Source of the DNA: Enterobacter wuhouensis
GTDB lineage: Bacteria > Pseudomonadota > Gammaproteobacteria > Enterobacterales > Enterobacteriaceae
Assembly: GCF_004331265.1 (NCBI RefSeq)
Contig: NZ_SJOO01000003.1
Location: 483,646-547,645 of the forward strand
Length of the DNA: 64,000 nt
Direction: 5' to 3'
The notes under the pieces were generated by a model. It was not told the origin of the DNA, ran no database searches, and was given only the letters and a program-made list of their open reading frames with translations. Below are positions 27,986 through 37,715 of the stretch, in pieces; the stretch's first letter is position 1; each line of letters begins with the position of its first letter. A program made the translations under genes and the position numbers.

Positions 27986-28640
27986 TGCCTCGAACCAATA
28001 AACGGAGAGAATACCATCACCAAAAAAATGATCGCGTCTGCAGCCGTCGGTAAAAGGGTGAGAAGCGTCATTTACCCGGAAAAGGTTTTAAACAAACAAC
28101 AGTAAGCGAATTGTTCACGCTGATGGCTGCAGGCAACTGTGATATTCACCTCAGTTTTCTGACAATTATTGGAGCCCGGCACGGACTGTGATGTGGGAGA
28201 TCGTGTATCTTAATTTTTTTCATCAAGCCTGTGTAATGAAACTACTGTCCAGAATTGGACTTTTTTATTACTGATACCTGTCACAAAATTAAGCTATTGC
28301 TCATTACGCCTTCAGGATTTTCTCAAGCGCAAGGATATCTATCGCGGTATTCATGTATTGATACACATCAACAAAACGAGTGTGCTCAGTTATAAAACTG
28401 ATGTTTTCATCAGCGGCAGATATTAATTCCATGTTTTTGTAAATAAACAGTTAATGGTTCGTGTTTTTAATGCATGCAGAGTGTCGTCTGCTGGGTGCAT
28501 TCAGTGGAAAATTCTTAATAAAAGTCTCATATTGGATCTAAGATCTGGTTAGTTGATCTATGGTAGTGTTTTGTTCTACTATGGCTTTGTAAAGAAACGT
28601 CGTTATTTTCAACAAACATTCCTTAAGGAAAGGGACCGCT
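27986..28640. other. Decayed AT-rich region and T6SS upstream region
   Basis: About 650 bases without an intact gene. A short minus-strand frame of 42 codons (28304-28432) and a 25-codon plus-strand frame at 28030-28107 look like gene scraps, without convincing ribosome-binding sites. A terminator-like hairpin lies at 28247-28266. The last 100 bases should hold the promoter of the T6SS operon starting at 28641. I could not assign its elements. Confidence 0.4.
28247..28266 (+). terminator. Possible Rho-independent terminator
   Basis: A short stem (GTCCA/TGGAC) with a 4-base loop is followed by six T residues. The stem is weak, but the T-run is good. It would insulate the T6SS operon from upstream readthrough. 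Confidence 0.45.
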
Positions 28641-29132
28641 ATGGCTGATACGTTCCAGAACGAGGTGCCCAAGGCACGCATAAATCTTAAATTAAGCCTG
28701 CATACAGGCGGTGCGCAGAAGAAAGTCGAACTGCCGCTTAAGCTCCTCACCGTCGGTGATTTCAGTAATGGTAAAGAGAGTCGTCCATTATCTGAAAGAG
28801 AAAAAATTAACGTCAATAAAAATAACTTCAACAGCGTACTTTCGGAATTTAACCCGGAGGTAAATCTGACCGTGCAGAACACGCTGGCCGGCGAGGGGGC
28901 GGAAGAAAATGTGAAACTGAATTTCTCCGATATTAAAGATTTCGAGCCTGAGCAGGTGGCCCGTCAAATCCCTCAGCTCCGCGCCATGCTGGCGATGCGT
29001 AATTTATTACGCGATCTCAAATCCAATCTCCTTGATAACGCCACTTTCAGAAAAGAACTCGAGAAAATTCTTAAAGACCCGGCGCTGTCTCAGGAATTAC
29101 GCGACGAAATGAGTGCACTGGCCCCGAAATAA
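28641..29132 (+). CDS. tssB: T6SS contractile sheath small subunit TssB/VipA
   Basis: A 163-residue TssB of standard length, with the family opening KARINLKLSLHTGGAQKKVELPLKLL, the conserved KINVNKNNFNSVLSEFNPEV region and the LRAMLAMRNLLRDLKSNLLDN helix. It co-assembles with TssC into the cytoplasmic contractile sheath. It is the first gene of the T6SS block, with an AAGGAAAGGGA ribosome-binding region, and tssC follows 40 bases later. Confidence 0.96.
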   Translation: MADTFQNEVPKARINLKLSLHTGGAQKKVELPLKLLTVGDFSNGKESRPLSEREKINVNKNNFNSVLSEFNPEVNLTVQNTLAGEGAEENVKLNFSDIKDFEPEQVARQIPQLRAMLAMRNLLRDLKSNLLDNATFRKELEKILKDPALSQELRDEMSALAPK

Positions 29133-29172
29133 GCGGCGTGCGTTATTTAATGGATTAACCGGGAATATGCTG

Positions 29173-30708
29173 ATGTCTGTAAATTCTGAAAACGCCTCCG
29201 CACAGGGGCAGACCACCGTACTGGAAAAAGAGAGCGTTTACGCCTCCCTGTTTGAAAAAATCAACCTGACTCCGGCTTCCAGCCTGGGTGATATTAACGC
29301 GTTTCTGGATGATGCGGCGCTGTCTGACGCGCCGGCTGGCGAGCGCCTGACGGCGGCGATGCAGGTATTTATGGACTGTATCCGCAAGTCCGGTCAGCAG
29401 GTTGAGAAACTCGACAAAACGCTGATTGACCACCACATCGCGGAGCTGGACTTCCAGATCAGCCGCCAGCTGGACGCGGTGATGCACCACCCCGAGTTCC
29501 AGAAGGTGGAATCCCTCTGGCGCGGCCTGAAGCAGCTGGTGGACGGTACCGACTACCGCCAGAACGTCAAAACCGAAATTCTGGACGTGTCTAAAGACGA
29601 TCTGCGCCAGGACTTTGAAGACGCGCCGGAACTGATCCAGAGCGGACTCTACTGGCACACCTATACCGCTGAATACGACACCCCGGGCGGTGAGCCGATT
29701 GGCTCGGTGATCTCCTCCTATGAATTCGACGCCAGCCCGCAGGACGTGGCGCTGCTGCGCAACATCTCGAAGGTGTCTGCTGCCGCGCACATGCCGTTTA
29801 TCGGCGCCGTCGGGCCGAAATTCTTCCTGAAAGACTCCATGGAAGAGGTCGCCGCGATTAAAGACATCGGCAACTACTTCGATCGCGCCGAGTACATCAA
29901 GTGGAAGTCCTTCCGCGACACCGACGATTCGCGCTATATCGGCCTGGTGATGCCGCGCGTGCTGGGGCGTCTGCCGTACGGTCCGGACACCGTGCCGGTG
30001 CGCAGCTTTAACTATGTCGAGCAGGTGAAAGGCCCGGATCACGAGAAATACCTGTGGACCAGCGCGTCGTTCTCCTTCGCCTCCAACATGGTGAAGAGCT
30101 TCATCAATAACGGCTGGTGCGTGCAGATCCGTGGCCCGCAGGCCGGTGGTGCGGTGAAAGACCTGCCGATCCACCTGTATGACCTCGGCACCGGTAACCA
30201 GGTGAAAATCCCGTCTGAGGTGATGATCCCGGAAACCCGCGAGTTTGAATTCGCCAACCTGGGCTTTATCCCGCTGTCGTACTACAAGAACCGCGACTAC
30301 GCCTGCTTCTTCTCGGCGAACTCCGCCCAGAAACCGGCCCTGTACGACACCGCCGACGCCACCGCCAACAGCCGCATCAACGCGCGCCTGCCGTACATCT
30401 TCCTGCTGTCGCGCATTGCGCATTACCTGAAGCTTATTCAGCGCGAAAACATCGGTACCACCAAGGACCGCCGTCTGCTGGAGCTGGAGCTGAACACCTG
30501 GGTGCGGGGTCTGGTGACGGAAATGACCGATCCGGGCGACGAGCTGCAGGCTTCCCACCCGCTGCGCGATGCGAAGGTGGTGGTGGAAGATATCGAGGAC
30601 AACCCGGGCTTCTTCCGCGTGAAGCTGTTTGCGGTGCCGCACTTCCAGGTGGAAGGCATGGACGTGAATCTGTCTCTGGTAAGCCAGATGCCGAAAGCGA
30701 AAGCGTAA
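29173..30708 (+). CDS. tssC: T6SS contractile sheath large subunit TssC/VipB
   Basis: The 511-residue product carries the whole TssC fold, including VESLWRGLKQLVDGTDYRQN, the EYDTPGGEPIGSVISSYEF region, FMPRVLGRLPYG-like VMPRVLGRLPYGPDT and the C-terminal handshake strand FRVKLFAVPHFQVEGMDVNLSLVSQMP. The start at 29173 (MSVNSENAS) is preferred to the adjacent ATG at 29167 because of its spacing from GGGA. It forms the sheath heterodimer with TssB and is disassembled by ClpV. Codon usage and GC are high, as in the other core genes. Confidence 0.96.
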   Translation: MSVNSENASAQGQTTVLEKESVYASLFEKINLTPASSLGDINAFLDDAALSDAPAGERLTAAMQVFMDCIRKSGQQVEKLDKTLIDHHIAELDFQISRQLDAVMHHPEFQKVESLWRGLKQLVDGTDYRQNVKTEILDVSKDDLRQDFEDAPELIQSGLYWHTYTAEYDTPGGEPIGSVISSYEFDASPQDVALLRNISKVSAAAHMPFIGAVGPKFFLKDSMEEVAAIKDIGNYFDRAEYIKWKSFRDTDDSRYIGLVMPRVLGRLPYGPDTVPVRSFNYVEQVKGPDHEKYLWTSASFSFASNMVKSFINNGWCVQIRGPQAGGAVKDLPIHLYDLGTGNQVKIPSEVMIPETREFEFANLGFIPLSYYKNRDYACFFSANSAQKPALYDTADATANSRINARLPYIFLLSRIAHYLKLIQRENIGTTKDRRLLELELNTWVRGLVTEMTDPGDELQASHPLRDAKVVVEDIEDNPGFFRVKLFAVPHFQVEGMDVNLSLVSQMPKAKA

Positions 30709-30721
30709 GGCGGGAGCAGGG

Positions 30722-32062
30722 ATGAAAATTTATCGTCCGCTGTGGAACGAGGGGGCGCTGTTGTCCCCTCAGCAGTTCCAGCAACAGTCAGAATGGGAGG
30801 CCTTTCGCAGCGCGGGCGTTGCGGCTCTCTCATCGCCATTTGCGTGGGGCGTAGAGCGGGTTGAATTTGATGAAAGGCTGCTGGTTTCGGGCCTTCTTCA
30901 GGTTACATACCTGCGGCTCTGGCTGCCTGACGGCACGCTGGTAGACACAACGGTCAGCGATTTGCCGCCGGAGCCGCGCGAGCTCGAGATCTCGCAGTAT
31001 TCGGACGCGGTTACGGTGGTGATCGCCCTTCCGCTCATGCAGTACGGGCTGAACAACGTGCAGCAGGAATCGGTTTTGGCAGACCGACCGCTCCGCTATC
31101 GGGAAGAGTGGGTCAATATCCAGGACGCGTTTGGCAGCGAGGAGGAATCCGTTGCTGTCGCCCGCTATAACCTGGCGATCCGTTTTGAACATGAGGATAA
31201 CGCGTCGTGGCGGTGCTGCCCGGTTGCACGTCTGATTCGCGACGGACAAGGGTGGCGTCAGGATCCGGCATTCATTCCGCCAATGGCACTGTTCTCTTCA
31301 AGCCCGTCGATGAGGGAAAGACTGGTGCTGCTGAACCGCCAACTGCGCTCCCGTCGCCAGCGCCTGATGTCCATGCGTCGTGAAAGCAACGAGCGTCTGG
31401 CCGATTTCGCGGTGGCAGACGTCTCTCTGTTCTGGCTGCTCAATGCACTGAACTCCCATGCAAGAGTACTGACGGAATTTGAACGTTTTCCCGATCGTCA
31501 TCCGGAACAGGTGTGGGCGGAGCTTGCGCGTCTGGCCGGCAGTATGCTGACGTTTTCTCTCGACAGCGATTTGGACGCCATTCCCGGCTATGACCATGCT
31601 GCACCCGAAAAAACGTTTCCGCCACTGTTTGAACTGATTACCGGTCTGCTGGAAGCCAGCCTGCCGTCACGAGTGATTGCGCTGGAGATGTCCAGACCGG
31701 ACGAGCAGACATGGAAAGCCTCGCTACACGATATTCGTCTGCGCGAAGAGGCCGATCTTTATCTGTCCGTCAGATCTGACGTTCCTGCGTGGCAGGTAGC
31801 AGAGAAATTCCCGGCGTTGTGTAAGGCGGGTTCACCGGATGATGTCAGTGCTATTTCGTCAGTCGCCCTGCAGGGGATCCCGCTTATTGCAGTTAATCGC
31901 GTTCCTGCAGCGCTGCCGGTACGGATGGAGAATCAGTACTTCGCGCTGGACATGGAAAGTGCTGCAGCCCGGGACATGCTGGAACAGGGCATTTGCATGT
32001 TCTACGTGCCGGCGCTGTTGGGAAGGCTTGAGCTAGAACTGTTTGCGGTGCTGCGGTCATGA
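30722..32062 (+). CDS. tssK: T6SS baseplate protein TssK
   Basis: A 446-residue TssK, opening with the typical KIYRPLWNEGALLSPQQFQQ and containing the conserved LNALNSHARVLTEF and VALQGIPLIAVNRVPAALPV segments. The N-terminal shell binds TssFG and the C-terminal head contacts the TssL-TssM membrane complex. Its stop overlaps the tssL start by four bases (ATGA), so the two are translationally coupled. Confidence 0.95.
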   Translation: MKIYRPLWNEGALLSPQQFQQQSEWEAFRSAGVAALSSPFAWGVERVEFDERLLVSGLLQVTYLRLWLPDGTLVDTTVSDLPPEPRELEISQYSDAVTVVIALPLMQYGLNNVQQESVLADRPLRYREEWVNIQDAFGSEEESVAVARYNLAIRFEHEDNASWRCCPVARLIRDGQGWRQDPAFIPPMALFSSSPSMRERLVLLNRQLRSRRQRLMSMRRESNERLADFAVADVSLFWLLNALNSHARVLTEFERFPDRHPEQVWAELARLAGSMLTFSLDSDLDAIPGYDHAAPEKTFPPLFELITGLLEASLPSRVIALEMSRPDEQTWKASLHDIRLREEADLYLSVRSDVPAWQVAEKFPALCKAGSPDDVSAISSVALQGIPLIAVNRVPAALPVRMENQYFALDMESAAARDMLEQGICMFYVPALLGRLELELFAVLRS

Positions 32063-32733
32063 GAAAAGACATTGATATTGATGAACTGATGGCGGAAACC
32101 TGGCTCACCGTCACTCTGCTTCAGCAGGGGGCAACGACGCCAGATGGTGATGTGCTTTATGAAAAGTGCTCTAAGCACGTAGAGAGTGTGCGCGAAGTGC
32201 TGGATCGTGCTGGATACGACGAGGCCAGCATTGAACATATTTCCTACGCACAGTGCGCGTTGCTTGACGAAGTGGTCATGAGCAGAGCGCCGAGCGAGGG
32301 CAATGATATTGAGGCAGGTCAGGCTGCATGGCGAAAAGCGCCGTTGCAGGCCCGCTATTTTGGTTCATTACACGCAGGCGAAGCCCTCTGGGATCGTATC
32401 GCAGAGGTGTTGCGCCAGCCCGCGCCGAATATGGCCGTTCTCACCTGTTTTCACCGGGTGATCGCGCTGGGCTTCCGCGGATTGTACAGCATGAGCTCTG
32501 TCAGTCAGTCGCAGCGCGAAGAGGTGATCAAGGCCCTTGCTGAGCGAGTGCCGCCTCTGGACGCGGATATCTCTCTGGTTGTGCGCCGGACCGGAAAGCA
32601 CCGCTACAGCCTGCTGCGTTCCGTATGGTTCTGGGTTGCTGCGGCTGTTGTGGTTACGGGCATTGTGTGGTGGGGAGGGCACCTCTGGCTTCAGTCACTG
32701 TTGTCAGAGCAGTTACCGGAGTTACCTCACTAA
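32059..32733 (+). CDS. tssL: T6SS membrane-complex protein TssL (DotU/IcmH family)
   Basis: The 224-residue product has the cytoplasmic DotU helical-hook domain (IDELMAETWLTVTLLQQGAT, then LLDEVVM and GFRGLYSMSS) and a single C-terminal transmembrane helix (about residues 190-212, SVWFWVAAAVVVTGIVWWGG). It does not carry a fused peptidoglycan-binding OmpA domain. That function is supplied by the next gene, whose ATG overlaps this stop codon by one base (TAATG). TssL anchors TssM and links it to the baseplate. Confidence 0.93.
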   Translation: MRKDIDIDELMAETWLTVTLLQQGATTPDGDVLYEKCSKHVESVREVLDRAGYDEASIEHISYAQCALLDEVVMSRAPSEGNDIEAGQAAWRKAPLQARYFGSLHAGEALWDRIAEVLRQPAPNMAVLTCFHRVIALGFRGLYSMSSVSQSQREEVIKALAERVPPLDADISLVVRRTGKHRYSLLRSVWFWVAAAVVVTGIVWWGGHLWLQSLLSEQLPELPH

Positions 32734-34406
32734 TGCGTAAATCAGCCCTGGTATCTCTGGTCTCTCACGTTCTGGCGGGTGTTGCGGCGCTCGTATGGCT
32801 GCTGTGGGGATTCATACCGGCAGGCACGCTGTTAAAAATCATCATGACGGTGTGCATTGGGGCGCTAGCTCTCTGGCTGGTATGGAAAAAAGGTCGCCCC
32901 GGTCAGAGGGTGGCGGAGGGGGAAACATCCCTCTGCGATCTCCCGCTTTTTGATGCCGGTGGGCCCGTTGTTCTCGTGTGTGGGGATGAGCTGGACGCAT
33001 TATTCAAGGGACAAACGCTGCGCAAAACCGCGCAGGGCTGGTGGCTGCGGGTGAATGACGTCAACAGGCTGAGCGACATTGTTCGCGATATTCACGAACA
33101 GCAGCCGCGTCATATCGGACAGATCTCCGTTATGTATTCCTGCCAGCCTGACAGGCATCAGGATGAAGCCGTGCTGAGAGCATCCCTGAAAGCGTTACGC
33201 CAGCAAATGAAGCAATTGAGTCAGATAGCCGGATTTCCCGTGCCGGTCATTCTGAGCGGCGAGTTTTCCGGCCCGGAAACCCCATGGCTTGTTGTGCGTA
33301 GCGACAAACCGGTTGTTTATCCGGTCGATGAGACGCCGCAGGCTCTGGATGACTGGCAACAGGAAAATCATCTGGCGCTGATGCCAGTCCTACGGGAAGC
33401 GTTTGCTTTTATGCGCACCATCCTGATGGATGAGCTGGCAAAAGAAGATCGGCTGTTTCCGGCGGTTTATCCGTTTGCGGTCGCATTTCGAAGTGGGAAG
33501 GTATCTGGTGACGCGTCTTCGCTGTGGTCGCACCACCTGTGTCGTCTGACGCATTTAATTTTGCCGCAGGCAGTTGGAACATCTGAAGTTTCGGGGCGTT
33601 TTCCGGACGCGGTGTTGCCGATTCTTGCGCCTTACTGCGCTCCCGTACAGGGGGGGCAGAGAACTCGTCGTCTCGTCTTATGGATTCTGGCATGCGCTCT
33701 GACTGCGTTGGTTTTTTCCGCCGTCAATAACGCGGCGCTGATTCGCCAGGTAGGAATGGATTTGCAGCGCTGGTATGCCATACCCATGAACCACTACGAG
33801 CCCAAAGCGCGGTCGCTTGTTGCACTTAAACAAGATGCTCTTCTGCTGGAGCGCTGGCAGCGGCAGGGGGAACCCATCAGGTATGCTTTGGGATATTACC
33901 CTGGCCAGCGTTTATGGCTGGCATTACAGCAGGCGATTGACACGTATGTGCCCCCTCCGGCACCTGCGCCAAAGCCACAGCCCAAAATTATCCGCCTCGA
34001 CAGCATGTCGCTCTTCGACACCGGGAAATGGCAGCTGAGGCCCGGCTCGACGAAACTGCTGGTGAACTCGCTGGTCGGCATTAAGGCAAAGCCGGGCTGG
34101 CTGATTGTGGTGGCGGGCCATACCGACAGCACGGGCGACGATAAATCCAACCAGGTGCTCTCCCTGAAGCGCGCTGAGTCGGTGCGCGACTGGATGCGCG
34201 ATACCGGCGACGTGCCGGAAAGCTGTTTTGCGGTGCAGGGCTACGGTGAAAGCCGCCCTGTCGCCACCAACGACACGACAGAAGGCCGCGCGCTGAACCG
34301 CCGTGTCGAAATCAGTCTGGTGCCGCAGGCGAATGCCTGCCAGCTGCCGGGCAACACACCCGCGTCATCGCAGGATGATGACGTCTCAAAAAATGAAATG
34401 GAGTAA
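32733..34406 (+). CDS. T6SS-associated OmpA-domain membrane protein (TagL-like)
   Basis: The 557-residue protein starts at the ATG that overlaps the tssL stop (MRKSALVSLVSH). It has two N-terminal transmembrane helices (about residues 4-50), a cytoplasmic domain, a third helix near residues 310-330 (LVLWILACALTALVFSAV) and a periplasmic OmpA-like peptidoglycan-binding domain at about 420-530 (VVAGHTDSTGDDKSN and NRRVEISLV). By analogy with TagL it ties the TssJLM complex to peptidoglycan. It lies between tssL and hcp in the operon. Confidence 0.9.
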   Translation: MRKSALVSLVSHVLAGVAALVWLLWGFIPAGTLLKIIMTVCIGALALWLVWKKGRPGQRVAEGETSLCDLPLFDAGGPVVLVCGDELDALFKGQTLRKTAQGWWLRVNDVNRLSDIVRDIHEQQPRHIGQISVMYSCQPDRHQDEAVLRASLKALRQQMKQLSQIAGFPVPVILSGEFSGPETPWLVVRSDKPVVYPVDETPQALDDWQQENHLALMPVLREAFAFMRTILMDELAKEDRLFPAVYPFAVAFRSGKVSGDASSLWSHHLCRLTHLILPQAVGTSEVSGRFPDAVLPILAPYCAPVQGGQRTRRLVLWILACALTALVFSAVNNAALIRQVGMDLQRWYAIPMNHYEPKARSLVALKQDALLLERWQRQGEPIRYALGYYPGQRLWLALQQAIDTYVPPPAPAPKPQPKIIRLDSMSLFDTGKWQLRPGSTKLLVNSLVGIKAKPGWLIVVAGHTDSTGDDKSNQVLSLKRAESVRDWMRDTGDVPESCFAVQGYGESRPVATNDTTEGRALNRRVEISLVPQANACQLPGNTPASSQDDDVSKNEME

Positions 34407-34411
34407 TTAAC

Positions 34412-34903
34412 ATGGCAATTCCTGTTTATCTGTGGCTGAAGGACGACGGCGGCGCGGACATTAAAGGTTCCGTGGACGTGAAGGACCGTGAAGGCAGCAT
34501 CGAAGTGGTGGCGCAGGAGCATAACCTGTACATCCCGACCGACAACAACACCGGCAAGCTGACCGGTACGCGTATCCACACGCCGTTCCTGTTCACCAAG
34601 GAAATCGACTCCTCCAGCCCGTACCTGTACAAGGCGGTGACCACCGGTCAGACCCTGAAATCGGCGGAGTTCAAGTGGTACAAAATCAACGACGCGGGCC
34701 AGGAAGTGGAGTACTTCAACACCAAGCTTGAGAACGTGAAGCTGGTGAAGGTGAATCCGAAGATGCACGACATCAAGGATCCGGCTTTCGAGAAGCACAA
34801 CCACCTCGAGCAGATTGAACTGCGCTACGAAAAAATCACCTGGACCTACAAGGACGGCAACATCATTCATTCCGATTCCTGGAACGAACGTACCACCGCT
34901 TAA
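34412..34903 (+). CDS. hcp: T6SS inner-tube protein Hcp (TssD)
   Basis: A 163-residue Hcp1-family protein beginning MAIPVYLWLKDDGGADIKGS, with the family stretch EHNLYIPTDNNTGKLTGTR and the C-terminal strand EQIELRYEKITWTYKDGNI. It stacks as hexameric rings to form the tube inside the sheath. A strong terminator follows directly, consistent with high expression of this abundant component. Confidence 0.96.
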   Translation: MAIPVYLWLKDDGGADIKGSVDVKDREGSIEVVAQEHNLYIPTDNNTGKLTGTRIHTPFLFTKEIDSSSPYLYKAVTTGQTLKSAEFKWYKINDAGQEVEYFNTKLENVKLVKVNPKMHDIKDPAFEKHNHLEQIELRYEKITWTYKDGNIIHSDSWNERTTA

Positions 34904-34912
34904 CGGCCCGAA

Positions 34913-34939
34913 GCAGACGGTTATCCGTCTGCTTTTTTT
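34913..34939 (+). terminator. Strong Rho-independent terminator after hcp
   Basis: An 8-bp stem (GCAGACGG/CCGTCTGC) with a TTAT loop is followed by seven T residues. It ends the tssBCKL-ompA-hcp transcript and separates it from clpV. Confidence 0.92.
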
Positions 34940-35063
34940 GCTGAGCGCCCGTTTTGACGGGCCCTGAGCAAAAACACACAATCTGCCTGCCTGACCTGAT
35001 GCGCTTTGGTATGTCTACAGCGACGGGCGGTAGCGTGCCCGGAACTGATAAAGAGAGAATCTC

Positions 35064-37715
35064 ATGGAAAACCCAGCCATCCTGTTACGCCGTCTTAATC
35101 CCTACTGCGCCCGCGCGATGGAAGGTGCCGCCTCCCTGTGCCAGACCCGCGCCCATGCGGAAATCCTGCCCGAGCACTGGCTGCTGAAGCTGCTGGAGCA
35201 GGGCGAGGGCGACCTGACGGTGCTGGCCCGCCGCTACGAATGGGATATGGATGCGATATGGCAGGCCCTGCTGGGGTTTATGGACGCGCTGCCGCGCTCG
35301 GTGCGCAGCCGCCCGCAGCTCTCGGACGGTATTCAGGCCCTGATGCAGGACGCCTGGCTGCACGCCTCGCTGGCGGGCGAGGCGCATATCCGCAGCATTC
35401 ACCTCCTGATGGCGCTGGCGGAGAAACCGTCCCGGGTACGCTGCGATGGCCTGTGGCCGCTGCTGACCCTGGCGCAGAGCCAGCTTGAGCGCCTGCGCCC
35501 GCTGCTGGATGCGCAGTCGGACGAGCGTCCGGAAGTGCAGCAGGAGGCGGAACTGGCGCAGGGCGGTGAGGTGGAGTTTGTCGGCCGTCCGGTGAATTCC
35601 GGTATAAAGGAAGGGGAGCTGAACCCGGCGCTGCAGAACGCGCTGGACAAGTTCACCCTTGACGTTACCGCCCGCGCCCGGGAGGGGAAAATCGACCCTG
35701 TGTTCGGCCGCGACAACGAAATCCGCCAGATGGTGGATATCCTGTCCCGCCGCCGCAAGAACAACCCGATACTGGTCGGCGAGCCGGGCGTCGGCAAGAC
35801 CGCCCTCGTGGAGGGGCTGGCGCTGCGTATTGCGGACGGCAACGTGCCGGACGCGCTGAAGCCGGTCACCGTGCGCACTCTCGACCTCGGCCTGCTGCAG
35901 GCGGGGGCGGGGGTCAAGGGGGAGTTCGAGCAGCGCCTGAAAAACATCATTGAGGCGGTGCAGCAGTCGCCGCTGCCGGTGCTGCTGTTCATTGATGAAG
36001 CCCACACGATTATCGGGGCGGGCAACCAGGCGGGCGGGGCCGATGCGGCCAACCTGCTGAAGCCGGCCCTGGCAAGAGGCGAACTCAGAACCATCGCCGC
36101 CACCACCTGGAGCGAGTACAAGCAGTACTTCGAGCGCGACGCCGCGCTGGAGCGCCGCTTCCAGATGGTGAAAGTGGACGAGCCGGACGACGACACCGCC
36201 TGCCTGATGCTGCGCGGCCTGAAGTCGCGCTACGCGGAGCATCACGGTGTGCACATTACGGATGAAGCGGTGAAGGCGGCGGTCACCCTCTCCAGACGCT
36301 ACCTCACCGGCCGCCAGCTGCCGGACAAGGCGGTGGACCTGCTGGATACGGCCTCCGCCCGCATCCGCATGAGCCTGGATACGGTGCCGGAACAGCTGAC
36401 CAGTCTTAAAGCGCAGCTCACGGCGCTGGATATGGAGAAGCAGGCGCTGCTGGAAGATATCGCGGTGGGCAACTGCGCGCACGGCGAACGGCTGGCCGCC
36501 ATCGAAAAGGATGAAATCCGCATCATCCTGCAGCTCGACGAGCGGGAAACGCAGTACGGCCGGGAGCTGAAACTCACGGAAGAACTGCTCGCCTGCCGCA
36601 CCGATATCTCCCGTCAGGCGGACATTGCCGACCTGCAGAACCAGCTTGTCGCCGTGCAGCAAAACGCCCCGCTGCTGGGGCTTGACGTGGATGCGCGCAC
36701 CGTCGCCACGGTCATCGCCGACTGGACCGGCGTGCCGCTCTCCTCGCTGATGAAGGACGAGCAGACGGAGCTGCTGAGCCTTGAGAATAACCTCGGCAGG
36801 CGCGTGGTGGGCCAGGACGCGGCGCTGAACGCCATCGCGCAGCGCCTGCGCGCCTCGAAAACAGGGCTCGCGCCGGAGAACGGCCCGCAGGGCGTGTTCC
36901 TGCTGGTTGGCCCGAGCGGGACCGGCAAGACCGAAACCGCGCTGGCGCTGGCGGACGAGCTTTTCGGCGGCGAGAAATCCCTTATCACCATCAACCTCTC
37001 CGAGTATCAGGAGCCGCACACCGTCTCCCAGCTCAAGGGTTCCCCGCCGGGCTACGTCGGCTACGGCCAGGGCGGCATCCTCACCGAAGCGGTGCGCAAG
37101 CGCCCGTACAGCGTGGTGCTGCTGGATGAAGTTGAGAAGGCCCACCGCGACGTGATGAACCTGTTTTATCAGGTATTCGACCGGGGATTCATGCGCGACG
37201 GCGAGGGGCGCGAAATCGACTTCCGCAACACGGTTATCCTGATGACGTCGAACCTCGGCAGCGACCACATCATGCAGATGCTGGACGAGCGGCCGGAGTC
37301 CACTGAATCAGACCTGCATGAGCTGCTGCGTCCGCTGCTGCGCGACCACTTCCAGCCCGCGCTGCTGGCCCGCTTCCAGACGGTGGTTTACCGCACGCTG
37401 GCACAGGACGCCATGCGAATCATCGTGGGCATGAAGCTGAATCAGGTGAGCAAACGCCTGGCGCGCCATTACGGGATAACGACCATTATCAGCGAAAGCC
37501 TGTCCGATGCGCTGACAGCCGCCTGCCTGCTGCCGGATACCGGGGCGCGCAACGTCGACAGCCTGCTTAACCAGCAGATCCTGCCGGTGCTCAGCCAGCA
37601 GCTGCTGAGCCATATGGCGGCGGGGCAGAAGCCGCAGCATCTGACGCTGGGCTGGGATGAGGAAGAGGGGATTGTGCTGGCATTTGACGAACAAGCAGAA
37701 GGAGAAGCGTCATGA
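35064..37715 (+). CDS. clpV: T6SS AAA+ ATPase ClpV (TssH)
   Basis: An 883-residue ClpB-type disaggregase. The N-domain (1-160) binds the TssC N-terminus. The first AAA module has Walker A GEPGVGKTA and Walker B LLFIDEAHT, a middle coiled-coil region spans about 410-520, and the second AAA module has Walker A GPSGTGKTE and Walker B VVLLDEVEKAH, with the pore loop GSPPGYVGYGQGG. It recycles contracted sheaths. The gene starts after its own 120-base gap and overlaps vgrG by four bases at its end. Confidence 0.96.
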   Translation: MENPAILLRRLNPYCARAMEGAASLCQTRAHAEILPEHWLLKLLEQGEGDLTVLARRYEWDMDAIWQALLGFMDALPRSVRSRPQLSDGIQALMQDAWLHASLAGEAHIRSIHLLMALAEKPSRVRCDGLWPLLTLAQSQLERLRPLLDAQSDERPEVQQEAELAQGGEVEFVGRPVNSGIKEGELNPALQNALDKFTLDVTARAREGKIDPVFGRDNEIRQMVDILSRRRKNNPILVGEPGVGKTALVEGLALRIADGNVPDALKPVTVRTLDLGLLQAGAGVKGEFEQRLKNIIEAVQQSPLPVLLFIDEAHTIIGAGNQAGGADAANLLKPALARGELRTIAATTWSEYKQYFERDAALERRFQMVKVDEPDDDTACLMLRGLKSRYAEHHGVHITDEAVKAAVTLSRRYLTGRQLPDKAVDLLDTASARIRMSLDTVPEQLTSLKAQLTALDMEKQALLEDIAVGNCAHGERLAAIEKDEIRIILQLDERETQYGRELKLTEELLACRTDISRQADIADLQNQLVAVQQNAPLLGLDVDARTVATVIADWTGVPLSSLMKDEQTELLSLENNLGRRVVGQDAALNAIAQRLRASKTGLAPENGPQGVFLLVGPSGTGKTETALALADELFGGEKSLITINLSEYQEPHTVSQLKGSPPGYVGYGQGGILTEAVRKRPYSVVLLDEVEKAHRDVMNLFYQVFDRGFMRDGEGREIDFRNTVILMTSNLGSDHIMQMLDERPESTESDLHELLRPLLRDHFQPALLARFQTVVYRTLAQDAMRIIVGMKLNQVSKRLARHYGITTIISESLSDALTAACLLPDTGARNVDSLLNQQILPVLSQQLLSHMAAGQKPQHLTLGWDEEEGIVLAFDEQAEGEAS

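Noticed and set aside
28304..28432. A 42-codon minus-strand frame upstream of tssB
   Set aside because: It has a plausible amino-acid composition, but no ribosome-binding site and no recognisable family. Treated as a possible gene scrap only.
29155..30642. A 495-codon minus-strand frame over tssC
   Set aside because: Antisense shadow of TssC, composed of His/Val/Arg-rich sequence without recognisable motifs.
35085..37268. A 727-codon minus-strand frame over clpV
   Set aside because: Antisense shadow of ClpV, which has both AAA modules intact on the plus strand.
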